From positions 1 through 64,000 of the forward strand of contig NZ_JAJFAW010000010.1 in the NCBI RefSeq assembly GCF_020711255.1: DNA of 64,000 nucleotides, in the 5' to 3' direction. Positions 34,901 to 42,960 of the stretch are shown here, piece after piece. The position numbers were made by a program, and so were the translations under genes. The stretch's first letter is position 1. The number at the start of each line of letters is the position of its first letter. The stretch is from Hymenobacter plasmatis (lineage in GTDB: Bacteria; Bacteroidota; Bacteroidia; Cytophagales; Hymenobacteraceae). Under the pieces are notes generated by a model. It was not told the DNA's origin. It searched no databases and was given only the letters and a program-made list of their open reading frames with translations.

Positions 34901-35376
34901 GCATTCAGGAATGCAACGTGGAGACCGACCAGCAGGTTCTCATCCCGGAGAAGTACGTGAGTAACGTGTCGGAGCGCCTGCAGCTCTACGCCAAGCTCGA
35001 CCGGGCCCAGAAGCCCGCCGACCTGCAAAAGCTGCTCACCAGCATGGTGGACCGGTTTGGCCCGCTGCCGCCCGAGGTGGAGCAACTGGCCGACATTGTG
35101 CGGCTGCGCTGGCAGGCCTGCCAGGTGGGCTTCACCAAAATCACGCTCAAGCGCGACACGCTCAAAGGGTTCCTGCCCGCTGATGACGACCACAAAGCCT
35201 ACTTCCAAGGCGAGCAGTTTGGCACCATCCTCAACTACGTGCAGACGCACGGGCGCACGGCCAGCCTGAAGGAGAAAAAGGAGCAGCTGATTGTGACGTT
35301 TGAGGAGGTGCGCTCTATTCAGCAGGCCAAGCGCGTGCTCAGCGAATTGGGCAGCGAAGAAGCGGTGGCGGCGTAA
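31963..35376 (+). CDS. mfd: transcription-repair coupling factor Mfd
   Basis: A 1137-residue Mfd that removes stalled RNA polymerase and recruits UvrA. The UvrB-like N-terminal region spans residues 1-350. The RNA-polymerase-interaction (CarD-like) domain is around 440-510 (LQPGDYVTHQDYGIARFAGL). The translocase has Walker A GDVGFGKTEIA near 596 and the DEEQ box IIDEEQKFG near 697, followed by motif III LSATPIPRTLHFSLMGARDLSVI. The C-terminal TRCF domain closes it (VERLPLP-type LPPEVEQLADIVRLRWQA). The start is a GTG at 31963; no ATG is available nearby. The length is normal for the phylum. Confidence 0.97.
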   Translation: MQVADFLRLYRLSPELQTLASRLRAAAKPDPGSVRLHLRGLVGSQDAVVAAAVAHAQHPHVFVLHDKDEAAYFLSDLQHLLPEGPEALLFPSSYKRPYQFDETENANVLMRAEALNRLNTTRAATTGNSVFIVTYPEALTEKVINRQSLVKNTFNAKVGDKLDVNFLGELLGEYDFEKTDFVYEAGQYAVRGGIVDVFSYANELPFRLELFGDEIESIRTFNPETQLSVEPRPSISIIPNVQTKMLTETREAFFEFLPRTACIWMKDVRQTLDVVTELYEKAEANFQQMLSEAGGMQIVSKPSDLFESGKNFKKLLDEFAVVEFGKRFHFKNAETFQFSAKPQPSFNKEFERMVKNLKENQLRGFTTIITADTVRQADRLRTIFDELDNNVKFQHLLLALREGFIDEQLELAVYTDHQLFERYYRAQETRKFSKKKALTLRELKTLQPGDYVTHQDYGIARFAGLTQVEINGQIQEAIRLVYRDDDLLTVSIHSLHKIAKYSGAEGSPPTMSKLGSPEWENKKKSVKKKVKDIAADLIRLYAKRKTAPGFAFSPDGFMQAELESSFIYEDTPDQAKATEDVKQDMQQPHPMDRLICGDVGFGKTEIAIRAAFKAVADGKQAAVLVPTTILAMQHYKTFRDRLATLPVTVEYINRFKSTKQIKETLQRVAEGKTDILIGTHRLTNKDIKFKDLGLLIIDEEQKFGVKTKDKLKELKVNVDTLTLSATPIPRTLHFSLMGARDLSVIATPPPNRQPVSTELHVFDEILIRDAVSRELKRGGQVFFVHNRVKDIEEMANTILRLVPDAKITYAHGQMDGEMLEKRMMKFVEGEYDVLVSTNIIESGLDIPNANTIIINRAHLAGLSDLHQMRGRVGRSNRKAYCYLLTPPVAQLPADARKRLSTLEEFSDLGAGFNVAMRDLDIRGAGNLLGGEQSGFINDLGYETYHQILDEAVQELKETEFRDLFLGDSNQRLQQAAGAGRIQECNVETDQQVLIPEKYVSNVSERLQLYAKLDRAQKPADLQKLLTSMVDRFGPLPPEVEQLADIVRLRWQACQVGFTKITLKRDTLKGFLPADDDHKAYFQGEQFGTILNYVQTHGRTASLKEKKEQLIVTFEEVRSIQQAKRVLSELGSEEAVAA

Positions 35377-35465
35377 ACTGAAGAGTAGCTTTTTCCACCA
35401 ACACTGGGAATTGGAATGCCGTAAGATTCGGTAATCCTTTTCGCATTTCAATCTCTATCCGTTTT

Positions 35466-35807
35466 ATGAAAAAGCTCCTTGTTCTAGCACTTTTGGCTAC
35501 CAGCATTGCTTCTGCAGCGGCCCAAACGCCGCGTTCCCGGGAAGGCTCGCACTCGGCGGCCGACCGGGCCGGCAACCGTACCACAGCTAGCCCCGCGGCC
35601 AGTCCCACTACCGTAACGCCCAACTATTCAACGGCCGCCAGCCAGCGGAGCGGCAAGAAAATCAACACCGCGCCCGCTACGGGTCCCACGCGCGCCTCGC
35701 GGTCCAGCTCCACCACCAAGGCGGCCCGGCAAGGCGGCGCCACGGGCAGCGGCAACAGCGAGACGATGTCGAAAAACAGCAAAGCCACGCCCGGCGTGAA
35801 GAGATAG
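35466..35807 (+). CDS. small secreted Ser/Thr/Ala-rich protein
   Basis: A 113-residue protein with a clean signal peptide (MKKLLVLALLATSIASAAAQ, cleavage after residue 20). The mature part is low complexity, rich in Ser, Thr, Ala, Gly and basic residues (GKKINTAPATGP, RSSSTTKAARQGG), with no recognisable fold and no cysteines. Such proteins are common in this group and may be periplasmic or surface fillers. No function is proposed. A GC-rich terminator follows. Confidence 0.65.
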   Translation: MKKLLVLALLATSIASAAAQTPRSREGSHSAADRAGNRTTASPAASPTTVTPNYSTAASQRSGKKINTAPATGPTRASRSSSTTKAARQGGATGSGNSETMSKNSKATPGVKR

Positions 35808-35826
35808 CGCGCTGCTGCGCGGTTTG

Positions 35827-35866
35827 GCCCGGTCTGCTGCTCGCGCAGCGGGCCGGGCTTATTTTT
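35827..35866 (+). terminator. rho-independent terminator
   Basis: GCCCGGTCTGCTG pairs with CAGCGGGCCGGGC (two G-U pairs) around a 6-nt loop, followed by TTATTTTT. It ends the small secreted protein gene, 42 bp before the next start. Confidence 0.8.
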
Positions 35867-35907
35867 GGCCGGCCCAACAGCGGGCCCCTTTCCCGAAGCT
35901 GCCGCAT

Positions 35908-36594
35908 ATGAAAGTCTTCGTTCTGGTGTTGCTGCTGCTTTCCGCGGCAGGGTCGGCCGCGGCCCAAACGCGCTTTAACCCGGCCCTTAAACGCGAGCTG
36001 GACAGCATTTACGCTGTCGACCAGAAGTGGCGCAGCATGCTGTTTGACCGGCGCATCAGCCGCCGACCCGACTCGCTGGCCGCGGCCCTAGGCGTGGCCA
36101 AGGAACGCCTGGGCCAGTACATCGGACGGCGCATGCAGCAAACCGATTCGGCCAACATCATTCGCGTGCGAGCCATTCTGAAGCAGTACGGCTACCCCGG
36201 CAAGTCGCTGGTGGGCGAGCGAACCAACGAGGCCGCTTGGTACGTCATCCAGCATTCCGACGACATCAAGCACTACTTACCATTGGTAAAAAAAGCGGCC
36301 CAGCGCGGCGAGCTGCCCTTCCGGCTGTATGCCCAAATGCTCGACCGCCAACTGATGCGCGAGGGCAAGGAACAGCTGTACGGCACGCAGGCCATGGGCT
36401 ATAGTCCTACCAACCCCGCTACCGGCCAACGCGAAAGCCAGCCGCCGTTTGTGTGGCCCATCAAGGATGCGGCTGGCGTGAATGCCCGCCGCCAGAAAGC
36501 CGGTTTCAGCACCACTGTGGAGCAGAATGCGGCCACGCTCGGCATTCCCTACCGCGTGCTCACGCTGAAAGACGTAGCCCGCATGCCCAAATAA
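35908..36594 (+). CDS. secreted DUF6624-like protein
   Basis: A 228-residue protein with a signal peptide ending SAAAQ (residue 20). The mature part is helical and contains LKRELDSIYAVDQKWR, IRVRAILKQYGYPGKSLVG, NEAAWYVIQHSDDIKHYLPLVKKAAQRGEL and YAQMLDRQLMREGKEQLYGTQ. This order of motifs is that of DUF6624 proteins, which are frequent in Bacteroidetes and have no known function. The ATG at 35908 was chosen because it opens the signal peptide. It is followed within 8 bp by the elaA gene. Confidence 0.78.
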   Translation: MKVFVLVLLLLSAAGSAAAQTRFNPALKRELDSIYAVDQKWRSMLFDRRISRRPDSLAAALGVAKERLGQYIGRRMQQTDSANIIRVRAILKQYGYPGKSLVGERTNEAAWYVIQHSDDIKHYLPLVKKAAQRGELPFRLYAQMLDRQLMREGKEQLYGTQAMGYSPTNPATGQRESQPPFVWPIKDAAGVNARRQKAGFSTTVEQNAATLGIPYRVLTLKDVARMPK

Positions 36595-36602
36595 CCACTC
36601 CT

Positions 36603-37052
36603 ATGACCCTCAGCTGGACCATCAAACCCTACGACGAACTCACCCTCACCGAACTCTACGAACTGCTGCGGCTCCGCGTGGAAGTATTTGTAGTGGAGCA
36701 AAACTGCCCGTTTCAAGACCTCGACCGGCAAGACGACCAAGCTTACCACCTGCTGGGCTACACCGAGAACAATGAGCTAGCGGCTTATGCCCGCCTCTTC
36801 GACGCCGGCCTGAGCTACGAGGAAGTGGCCATTGGGCGGGTGGCCGTGTCGCCTGCCCACCGCCGCCACGGGCTAGGCCAGGAACTTATGCGCCAAGCCA
36901 TTGCCTACTGCGAAGTGCTGTACGGGCCGCAGCCCATCAAGATTGGCGCGCAGCAGTATCTGGAGCGGTTTTATCAGAGCTTCGGGTTCGTGCAGAGCGG
37001 CGAGGGATATCTGGAAGACGGCATTCCGCACATGCCCATGGTGCGGGCATAA
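36603..37052 (+). CDS. elaA: ElaA-type GNAT acetyltransferase
   Basis: A 149-residue member of the ElaA subgroup of GNAT acetyltransferases. It has the subgroup start YELLRLRVEVFVVEQNCPFQDLDRQD (about residues 18-43), motif A IGRVAVSPAHRRHGLGQELM with the acetyl-CoA pyrophosphate loop RRHGLG, and the C-terminal GFVQSGEGYLEDGIPHMPM. The ATG at 36603 lies 8 bp after the DUF6624 stop, so the two may be co-transcribed. The acetyl acceptor is unknown. Confidence 0.9.
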   Translation: MTLSWTIKPYDELTLTELYELLRLRVEVFVVEQNCPFQDLDRQDDQAYHLLGYTENNELAAYARLFDAGLSYEEVAIGRVAVSPAHRRHGLGQELMRQAIAYCEVLYGPQPIKIGAQQYLERFYQSFGFVQSGEGYLEDGIPHMPMVRA

Positions 37053-37055
37053 AAT

Positions 37056-37090
37056 AAAAAAGCCCTTCCAAACCATGGAAGGGCTTTTTT
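37056..37090. terminator. bidirectional terminator
   Basis: A 15-bp perfect stem starting AAAAAAGCCCTTCCA, with a 5-nt loop, ends with T-runs on both strands between convergent elaA and the DsbA-family gene. Confidence 0.92.
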
Positions 37091-37107
37091 ACATTTATGC
37101 AGCCGGA

Positions 37108-37812
37108 TTAAATCTCGCAACCGTCGGGCCCGCAGGCAGGGCCGTCGGCTACCATCACCGGAACCGGTTTGGCGGGCTTGAATTCGTCCCACACCTTTTC
37201 CAGCACTTCGCTGAAAAGCTCGGTGGGCTGGGCGCCTGAAACAGCATACTTGTCTTCGAATACGAAGAAGGGTACGCCGCGCACGTTGATTTGCTGGGCC
37301 TGGTACTCGTCGTGCCGGACCTCTTCGGCATAGGTGCCGTTGATGAGGGCCACGCGGGCTTCTTCGGCGTCGAGGCCGATTTCCGTGGCCAGTTTCACCA
37401 GCGTGTCGATGTCGTTCAGGTCCTGGCCCTGGAGGTAGTAGCCGGCCATGAGGCGCTCTTTGGCTTCGCCCTGCTTGCCGTGTTTAGCCGCCAGGTGGAT
37501 GAGCTGGTGACCCAGGAAAGTATTGGTGGGCACGGCGTTATCAAAGTCGTACTTCAGCCCAACTTCCTTGGCCATGTCGGCCATGTAGTCACTCATCTCC
37601 TTAGCCTTAGCCACGGGGATGCCTTTCTTTTCGGCCAACGACTCATACACGTTGCGGCCGGGGATGGGCTGGTAGTCGGGGGTGAGTTCGAAGCTGCGCC
37701 ACACCACCTCTACGTTGTCGGCGTGCGGGAATTTTTCGAGGGCCTGCTCAAAGCGGCGCTTGCCGATGTAGCAGAAGGGGCAGACGATGTCGGACCAGAT
37801 TTCAACTTTCAT
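37108..37812 (-). CDS. DsbA-family (FrnE-like) oxidoreductase
   Basis: A 234-residue cytosolic thioredoxin-fold protein of the FrnE type. The redox motif CPFC is at C11-C14 (SDIVCPFCYIGKRRFEQAL). The helical insert follows (SFELTPDYQPIPG), and the cis-proline loop is INVRGVPFFVF. It ends with an extra Cys pair in ACGPDGCEI. There is no signal peptide, as usual for FrnE and unlike periplasmic DsbA. FrnE proteins act as disulfide isomerases in oxidative-stress resistance in Deinococcus; the role here is inferred. Confidence 0.92.
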   Translation of the reverse strand: MKVEIWSDIVCPFCYIGKRRFEQALEKFPHADNVEVVWRSFELTPDYQPIPGRNVYESLAEKKGIPVAKAKEMSDYMADMAKEVGLKYDFDNAVPTNTFLGHQLIHLAAKHGKQGEAKERLMAGYYLQGQDLNDIDTLVKLATEIGLDAEEARVALINGTYAEEVRHDEYQAQQINVRGVPFFVFEDKYAVSGAQPTELFSEVLEKVWDEFKPAKPVPVMVADGPACGPDGCEI

Positions 37813-37913
37813 AGTAGGGTATCCAAGTGGATTGATGTAGGTACAACAATCTAAGCCCTTGAAAAAGTTTGTTCTCTAATCTTGCACTAGCCTAATCAGC
37901 TCAATTTCTGCGC

Positions 37914-38411
37914 TTACATCATCTCAGCTTTCACGTTGACGCGGAGCTTGGCGAGCTCGTTGAGGATTTCGTCGGTTCTCTTTTCCTCATCAAGCGTCAG
38001 GCGCAGCAGTTCGGCGGCCTGGGTCATGCCCATGTCTTCGGTCATGCGCACGGCAGTGCCATAGCAGGCAATTTCGTAGTGCTCCATTTTTTGGGCGGCG
38101 GCCAGCAACATGGCATCCAGCACCTGGGGCGTGGATTCTTTGCGCATCAGCTTCTCGGCATCGGTGAGCAGGCCTTTCATGGCCGAACAGACCTCGCGGC
38201 TGGGCTTGATTTCCATCAGGTCCATGATTTGTTCCAGGCGGGCTACCTGCCGCCGGGTTTCGACGCCGTGCTTTTCGAAGGCTGCCTTCAGCCGGGCTTC
38301 GCTGGTGTTTTCGACGAGGGTAGCCAAGCCTTCGAGGCCCAGCTGTTCGGCGCTGTACATCATCTGAATGTCGTGCACGAGCAGGTCGCGCATGGTTCGC
38401 AATTGGTTCAT
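37914..38411 (-). CDS. YciE/YciF-like DUF892 ferritin-like protein
   Basis: A 165-residue four-helix-bundle protein of the DUF892 family. The ATG at 38411 opens MNQLRTMRDLLVHDIQMMYSAEQ, and the domain continues with AFEKHGVETRRQVARLEQIMD, MEHYEIACYGTAVRM and LRLTLDEEKRTDEILNELA. The Glu and His residues of the helices suggest a di-metal site as in ferritin-like proteins. Family members are stress-induced in enterobacteria. It is transcribed alone, leftward. Confidence 0.9.
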   Translation of the reverse strand: MNQLRTMRDLLVHDIQMMYSAEQLGLEGLATLVENTSEARLKAAFEKHGVETRRQVARLEQIMDLMEIKPSREVCSAMKGLLTDAEKLMRKESTPQVLDAMLLAAAQKMEHYEIACYGTAVRMTEDMGMTQAAELLRLTLDEEKRTDEILNELAKLRVNVKAEMM

Positions 38412-38819
38412 GGCAAAGAGCTTTAAGGGTGGGGAATGAAAAAGAGCTTCCGAATTGCAGCCGACCACCAAGGCGATTCTTGGACTATTTCACCGGGCGA
38501 CTCAGCAGGGCTTTGGCGTCGCAAACGGCGTCTACATTGCCAAGCTGCAATTCGCGAAAGCTGTCGATTTTTACAGGAGCAATAACCTGTTAATTAATAG
38601 GGTGACTCATTAACCTACGACAGCTCAACTCTCGGGTTGAAGGCTTTTTTCTTAGGCTTTGGGCGTCAGATTTTTTTTCTGCCTGCCGTACAGCTTGGGG
38701 CCGGGCCACAGCCGAGGCTGCCCGCGGGGCGCAACATTCGGCCCGAAACGGCAGTTAGCTGCCCTGTCTGCTCCCCTTCCGGAGCGGCCATGTTTTTTCA
38801 CTCGACAGCACTTTCCCTC
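38412..38819. other. gene-free divergent region
   Basis: About 400 bp between the DUF892 gene and the aldo/keto reductase gene. An open frame runs upstream of the reductase ATG from 38637, but its translation has no family signature. No repeat copy and no strong promoter box was found. Confidence 0.5.
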
Positions 38820-39818
38820 ATGGAATATCAAGAATTGGGCACCTCCGGCGTCACCGTTTCCCGCATCACGTTTGGCAGCTGGGCGGCCGGCGGCTGGATG
38901 TGGGGCGGCACCGAGCAAAACGACGCCGTGGGCGCCATCCACGCCAGCTACGACCTGGGCGTGACCAGCATCGATACGGCGCCGGTCTATGGCATGGGCT
39001 TCAGCGAGCAAATCGTGGGCGAAGCCATCAAAAGCTTGCCGCGCGACAAGGTCCAAATCCTCACCAAATTCGGCATGCGCTGGGACTTGGCCCGAGGCGA
39101 CTTCGCCATGAAAACCAAGGACAACAACGGCCACGACCTCGACGTGTACAAATACGCGGGCCGCGACAGCATCATCAAGGAGTGCGAAGACAGCCTGCGC
39201 CGCCTCGGCACCGACTACATCGACCTCTACCAGCAGCACTGGCCCGACGTGACCACCCCCATCGACGAAACCATGGAGGCCGTGGCACGCCTCATCGAGC
39301 AGGGCAAGGTGCGCGCCGCCGGCGTGAGCAACTACTCGGTGGCCCAGATGCAGGAAGCCGAGAAAACCTTGAACATCGTGTCCAACCAAGTGCCTTACAG
39401 CATGGTACGTCGCGATATTGAGAAAGACGTGGTGCCGTACTGCATTGAGCATAACAAGGCCATACTGGTCTACAGCCCGCTGCAATTGGGCCTACTCACC
39501 GGCAAGATGAAGCCCGACCAGGAGTTCGGCGACGGCGACCTGCGCCGGGGCCACCGCCTGTTCACGCCCGAAAGCGTGACCCGCGTGAATGCCATGCTCA
39601 ACAAAATCCGGCCGCTGGCCGAAACTAAAAACGCCACCCTGGGCCAGCTTGTGCTGCGTTGGACGCTGGCGCAGCCCGGCATCACGGTGGCGCTGGTGGG
39701 TGCCCGCAACCCCGAGCAGGCCGTGCAGAACGCCCGGGCCATCGACCTGCAGCTGTCGTTTGAGGAGATTGATTTTATCAACAAGCAACTGTCGGCGTTG
39801 ACACCAGCAGCGGTGTAG
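38820..39818 (+). CDS. aldo/keto reductase
   Basis: A 332-residue NAD(P)H-dependent aldo/keto reductase. Starting at the ATG at 38820 it shows the catalytic tetrad: D in SIDTAPVYG, Y in PVYGMGFSE, K in ILTKFGM and H in YQQHWPD. The cofactor-binding end is GITVALVGARNPEQAVQNA. It resembles the YajO/PhdG-type soluble reductases. The substrate is unknown. It stands alone, followed by palindromic repeat copy B. Confidence 0.93.
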   Translation: MEYQELGTSGVTVSRITFGSWAAGGWMWGGTEQNDAVGAIHASYDLGVTSIDTAPVYGMGFSEQIVGEAIKSLPRDKVQILTKFGMRWDLARGDFAMKTKDNNGHDLDVYKYAGRDSIIKECEDSLRRLGTDYIDLYQQHWPDVTTPIDETMEAVARLIEQGKVRAAGVSNYSVAQMQEAEKTLNIVSNQVPYSMVRRDIEKDVVPYCIEHNKAILVYSPLQLGLLTGKMKPDQEFGDGDLRRGHRLFTPESVTRVNAMLNKIRPLAETKNATLGQLVLRWTLAQPGITVALVGARNPEQAVQNARAIDLQLSFEEIDFINKQLSALTPAAV

Positions 39819-39871
39819 CCAGCTTCCAGGAGATGGCTCAGTGCTCACACCAGCATTTCGCCTTTACCAAT

Positions 39872-39968
39872 AATCGCGTGTCATGCTGACGCAGGAAGCA
39901 TCTTATCACGTTCGGACGAATCGTTCAGCGGGGATAAGATGCTTCCTGCCTCAGCATGACACGCGATT
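39872..39968. repeat. palindromic intergenic repeat, copy B (best preserved)
   Basis: Left arm 39872-39907 and right arm 39933-39968 are nearly perfect reverse complements over about 35 bp (AATCGCGTGTCATGCTGA... against ...TCAGCATGACACGCGATT) with a 25-nt loop. The inner GGAAGCATCTTATC/GATAAGATGCTTCC modules are shared with the other three copies. A degraded half copy follows at 39990-40010 (GCTTCGCTGCGCGCTGCTTGAC). Confidence 0.9.
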
Positions 39969-40064
39969 GGGTTAGTTGAGGCAGAGGTGCTTCGCTGCGC
40001 GCTGCTTGACGTTTTTCCGTCTACCATAATGCGAATGCAAGAGGAGGCGCCAACAGGAGGGCTC

Positions 40065-40072
40065 TATCTTTG
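40065..40072 (+). promoter_or_regulatory. -7 box directly before proB
   Basis: TATCTTTG matches the -7 consensus TAnnTTTG and ends 4 bp before the proB ATG at 40077. No TTG lies at the expected 19-bp distance. The arrangement mirrors that before the TrmH-family gene and suggests a leaderless transcript. Confidence 0.45.
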
Positions 40073-40076
40073 GGCT

Positions 40077-41168
40077 ATGTCCCTTGCCTACCGCCGCCTT
40101 GTTGTCAAAATCGGTTCCAACGTCCTGACCCAGGACAATGGCCTGCCCGACCTGGCCCGTATGGAACAGCTAGTGGCTCAGGTGGCCGGGCTGAAAGCGC
40201 AGGGAATGGAGGTTATCATGGTATCCTCGGGGGCAGTGGCGGCCGGGCGCAGCCTGATTACGCTGCCTGCCAAGACCGATGCCGTGCGCGGGCGCCAGCT
40301 GCTAGCCGCCGTGGGCCAGGTAAAGCTGCTGAGCACCTACGCCGAGCTGTTTGGCCGGCACGGCCTGCTGTGCGCCCAGGTGCTGGTGACCAAAGAGGAC
40401 TTCCGCGACCGGCAGCACTACCTGAACATGCGCAACTGCTTCCAGGAGCTGCTGCAGCGCGAGGTAATCCCGATTGTGAACGAGAACGACGTCATCGCCG
40501 TGACCGAGCTGATGTTCACCGACAACGACGAGCTGGCCGGGCTGATTGCTGCGCAGCTCGACGCCGACGCTTTGGTAATTCTGACCAACGTAGATGGGAT
40601 TTTTGACGGCGACCCGCGTCTGCCTACGTCCCAGCTCCTGCGCGAGATTGCGCCCACGGCCACCGGCTTTGCCAATTTCGTGACGGCCCAACGCTCGCAG
40701 TTCGGTCGCGGCGGCATGCTCACCAAGTGCCACATGGCGCACAAGGTGGCTAAGTTGGGTATCAGCGTGCACATTGCCAACGGCAAAACGGCCGACATCC
40801 TGCCTGCCGTGCTGGCCGAAACGGCGGCGCACACCTGGTTCCGGCCCAGCAAAACGGCGTCGGGTAAGAAGAAGTGGCTGGCCAACTCCCAGGATTCGGC
40901 CAAAGCCGCCGTGCGCGTAAATGACGGGGCCGTGGCGGCCCTCACAGCTGCGGGCAAAGCCAGTAGCCTGCTGCCGGTGGGCGTGCTGGCCATCGAGGGC
41001 ACCTTTCGCAAGGGCGACATCATCCGGCTCACCGACGAAAAAGGCCACTTGCTGGGCCTGGGCATTGCCGAGTATGGTTCCGACAAAGCGCTGGAGCGCC
41101 TAGGCCAGCAGCACCAGCGGCCGCTAGTGCACTACGACTATTTGTTTCTCACCCCTACCCTTGCCTGA
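40077..41168 (+). CDS. proB: glutamate 5-kinase ProB
   Basis: ProB phosphorylates glutamate in the first step of proline synthesis. The 363-residue protein has the amino-acid-kinase domain (VVKIGSNVLT near residues 9-18, MVSSGAVAAGRS near 48-59, IVNENDVIAV near 138-147, LTNVDGIFDGDPR near 170-182, RGGMLTKCHMA near 216-226) and a C-terminal PUA domain (RVNDGAVAALTAAGKASSLLPVGV onward), the same layout as E. coli ProB (367 residues). I chose the ATG at 40077; upstream codons do not match the family. ProA begins 2 bp after its stop. Confidence 0.97.
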   Translation: MSLAYRRLVVKIGSNVLTQDNGLPDLARMEQLVAQVAGLKAQGMEVIMVSSGAVAAGRSLITLPAKTDAVRGRQLLAAVGQVKLLSTYAELFGRHGLLCAQVLVTKEDFRDRQHYLNMRNCFQELLQREVIPIVNENDVIAVTELMFTDNDELAGLIAAQLDADALVILTNVDGIFDGDPRLPTSQLLREIAPTATGFANFVTAQRSQFGRGGMLTKCHMAHKVAKLGISVHIANGKTADILPAVLAETAAHTWFRPSKTASGKKKWLANSQDSAKAAVRVNDGAVAALTAAGKASSLLPVGVLAIEGTFRKGDIIRLTDEKGHLLGLGIAEYGSDKALERLGQQHQRPLVHYDYLFLTPTLA

Positions 41169-41170
41169 CC

Positions 41171-42421
41171 GTGGAGCTGCGCCCGATTTTTGAAGCCACC
41201 CGCCAGGCCAGCCGTGCGCTGGCGGCTTTCGCGCCGGCCGCTACCGACGCCCTGCTGCGCGACCTGGCCGATGCCACCGAAGCCCAAACGCCGTTTCTGC
41301 TGGCCGAAAACGCCCGCGACCTGGCCCGCATGCCCACCACCGACCCGCGCCATGACCGCCTGCGCCTCACCGCCGAGCGCCTGCGCGGCATGGCCGATGA
41401 CTTGCGCAACGTGGCCGGCCTGTCCACGCCACTGGGCCAGGTTATCTCCGAAACTGACCGGCCCAACGGCCTGCACCTGACCAAGGTGCGCGTGCCGCTC
41501 GGCGTGGTGAGCATCATCTACGAAGCCCGGCCCAACGTGACCTTCGACAGCCTGGCGCTGTGCCTGAAAACCGGCAACGCCTGCCTGCTCAAAGGCGGCT
41601 CCGACGCAGCCTTTTCCAACGCCGCCCTGCTGGAGGTGGCCCGGCCCGTGCTGGAGCGCCACGGCCTGCCCGCCGCCGTGGCCACGCTCCTGCCGCCCGA
41701 CCGCGCAGCCACGGCTGCCCTGCTGGCCGCGGTTGGCTACGTCGATGTGCTGATTCCGCGCGGCAGCCAGCAGCTCATCAACTACGTGCGGGAAAATGCG
41801 CGGGTGCCTGTGATTGAAACCGGAGCCGGCATCGTGCACACCTATTTCGACGAAACCGGCGACTTGAGCAAGGGCCAGGCCATCATCCACAACGCCAAAA
41901 CCCGCCGCGTGAGTGTGTGCAACTCGCTCGACTGCCTGCTCCTGCACGCCAGCCGGCTCGCGGACTTGCCCGAGCTGCTGGCCCCGCTCGCCACGGCCGG
42001 GGTTGAGCTGTTTGCCGATGCGCCGGCCCTCGCCGCGCTGGCGGCCCACTACCCGGCGTCCCTGCTCAGCCTTGCTTCGGAAGAGCATTACGGTACGGAA
42101 TTCTTGTCGCTGAAAATGGCTGTAAAGACCGTAGGCTCGCTCGATGAGGCCATGGACCACATTGCCCAACACGGCTCGCGCCACAGCGAAGCCATAGTTT
42201 CGGAAGATGCTGCGCACATCGATACGTTTCTGCGTACTGTGGATGCCGCCGCCGTGTACGCCAACGCCTCCACGGCTTTCACCGATGGCGCCCAGTTTGG
42301 GCTGGGGGCTGAAATCGGCATCAGCACGCAAAAACTGCACGCCCGCGGCCCCATGGGCCTGCAGGAGCTGACCAGCTACAAGTGGCTGGTGCGCGGCGAT
42401 GGCCACATCAGAACGTCATAA
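41171..42421 (+). CDS. proA: gamma-glutamyl phosphate reductase ProA
   Basis: ProA reduces gamma-glutamyl phosphate to the semialdehyde, the second step of proline synthesis. The 416-residue protein has the aldehyde-dehydrogenase fold: VRVPLGVVSIIYEARPNVT (about residues 104-122), CLKTGNACLLKGGSDA, and the catalytic cysteine in RRVSVCNSLDCLLLH. The start is a GTG at 41171, 2 bp after the proB stop, so translation is probably coupled. C-terminal GAEIGISTQKLHARGPMGL is the usual family ending. Confidence 0.97.
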   Translation: MELRPIFEATRQASRALAAFAPAATDALLRDLADATEAQTPFLLAENARDLARMPTTDPRHDRLRLTAERLRGMADDLRNVAGLSTPLGQVISETDRPNGLHLTKVRVPLGVVSIIYEARPNVTFDSLALCLKTGNACLLKGGSDAAFSNAALLEVARPVLERHGLPAAVATLLPPDRAATAALLAAVGYVDVLIPRGSQQLINYVRENARVPVIETGAGIVHTYFDETGDLSKGQAIIHNAKTRRVSVCNSLDCLLLHASRLADLPELLAPLATAGVELFADAPALAALAAHYPASLLSLASEEHYGTEFLSLKMAVKTVGSLDEAMDHIAQHGSRHSEAIVSEDAAHIDTFLRTVDAAAVYANASTAFTDGAQFGLGAEIGISTQKLHARGPMGLQELTSYKWLVRGDGHIRTS

Positions 42422-42423
42422 GC

Positions 42424-42909
42424 ATGAGTACTCCTATTATTTTTCGGGCCTCGCTGGAGCCTGGTGGCCCCAGTTTCATGCCCACGCAAACCATCGTGGT
42501 GCCGGCCGAGGTGCTGAAACAGTTGGGCGGCAAGACCGCGAAGCGGGTGATTTGCACCGTTCAAGGACATGCGCTACGTCTGGGCCTATTGCCGCTGGAG
42601 GGTGGCGGGCGCTACCTCATGCTCAACAAGGACGTGTGCCGCGCTGTGGGCATAGAGTTGGGCCAGGAATTGGTGGTTGCCATTGAGACAGACCCGAACC
42701 CCGACCACGTAGACCTGCCCGACGAGTTGGCCGAAGCCCTCGCCGCCTGGCCCGAGGCCGAAACGGCCTTCAATAACTATAGCGGCTCGCACCGCCGCGC
42801 CATGGCCCGGCTGGTAGACGAGGCCAAGCAACGCGAGACCCGCGTACGCCGCGCCGTGCAGTTAGTCGAGCGTCTGGGCCGGGGGCTGCACCCGTTTCGG
42901 GGCGACTGA
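42424..42909 (+). CDS. DUF1905/YdeI-like protein
   Basis: A 161-residue cytosolic protein. Residues about 5-90 match DUF1905 (FRASLEPGG, TIVVPAEVLKQLGGKTAKRVICTV, RYLMLNKDVCRAVGIELGQELVVAIE) and about 95-155 match the YdeI/OmpD-associated C-terminal region (LPDELAEALAAWPEAETAFNNYSGSHRR). It begins 2 bp after the proA stop, so it is the third gene of the proBA operon. Its function is not known; the operon position may be incidental. Confidence 0.85.
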   Translation: MSTPIIFRASLEPGGPSFMPTQTIVVPAEVLKQLGGKTAKRVICTVQGHALRLGLLPLEGGGRYLMLNKDVCRAVGIELGQELVVAIETDPNPDHVDLPDELAEALAAWPEAETAFNNYSGSHRRAMARLVDEAKQRETRVRRAVQLVERLGRGLHPFRGD

Positions 42910-42960
42910 GTTGGTTTTCCTGTCATGTAGCGCGCGGTGAATTAGCTCGCTTGCGCCGCT

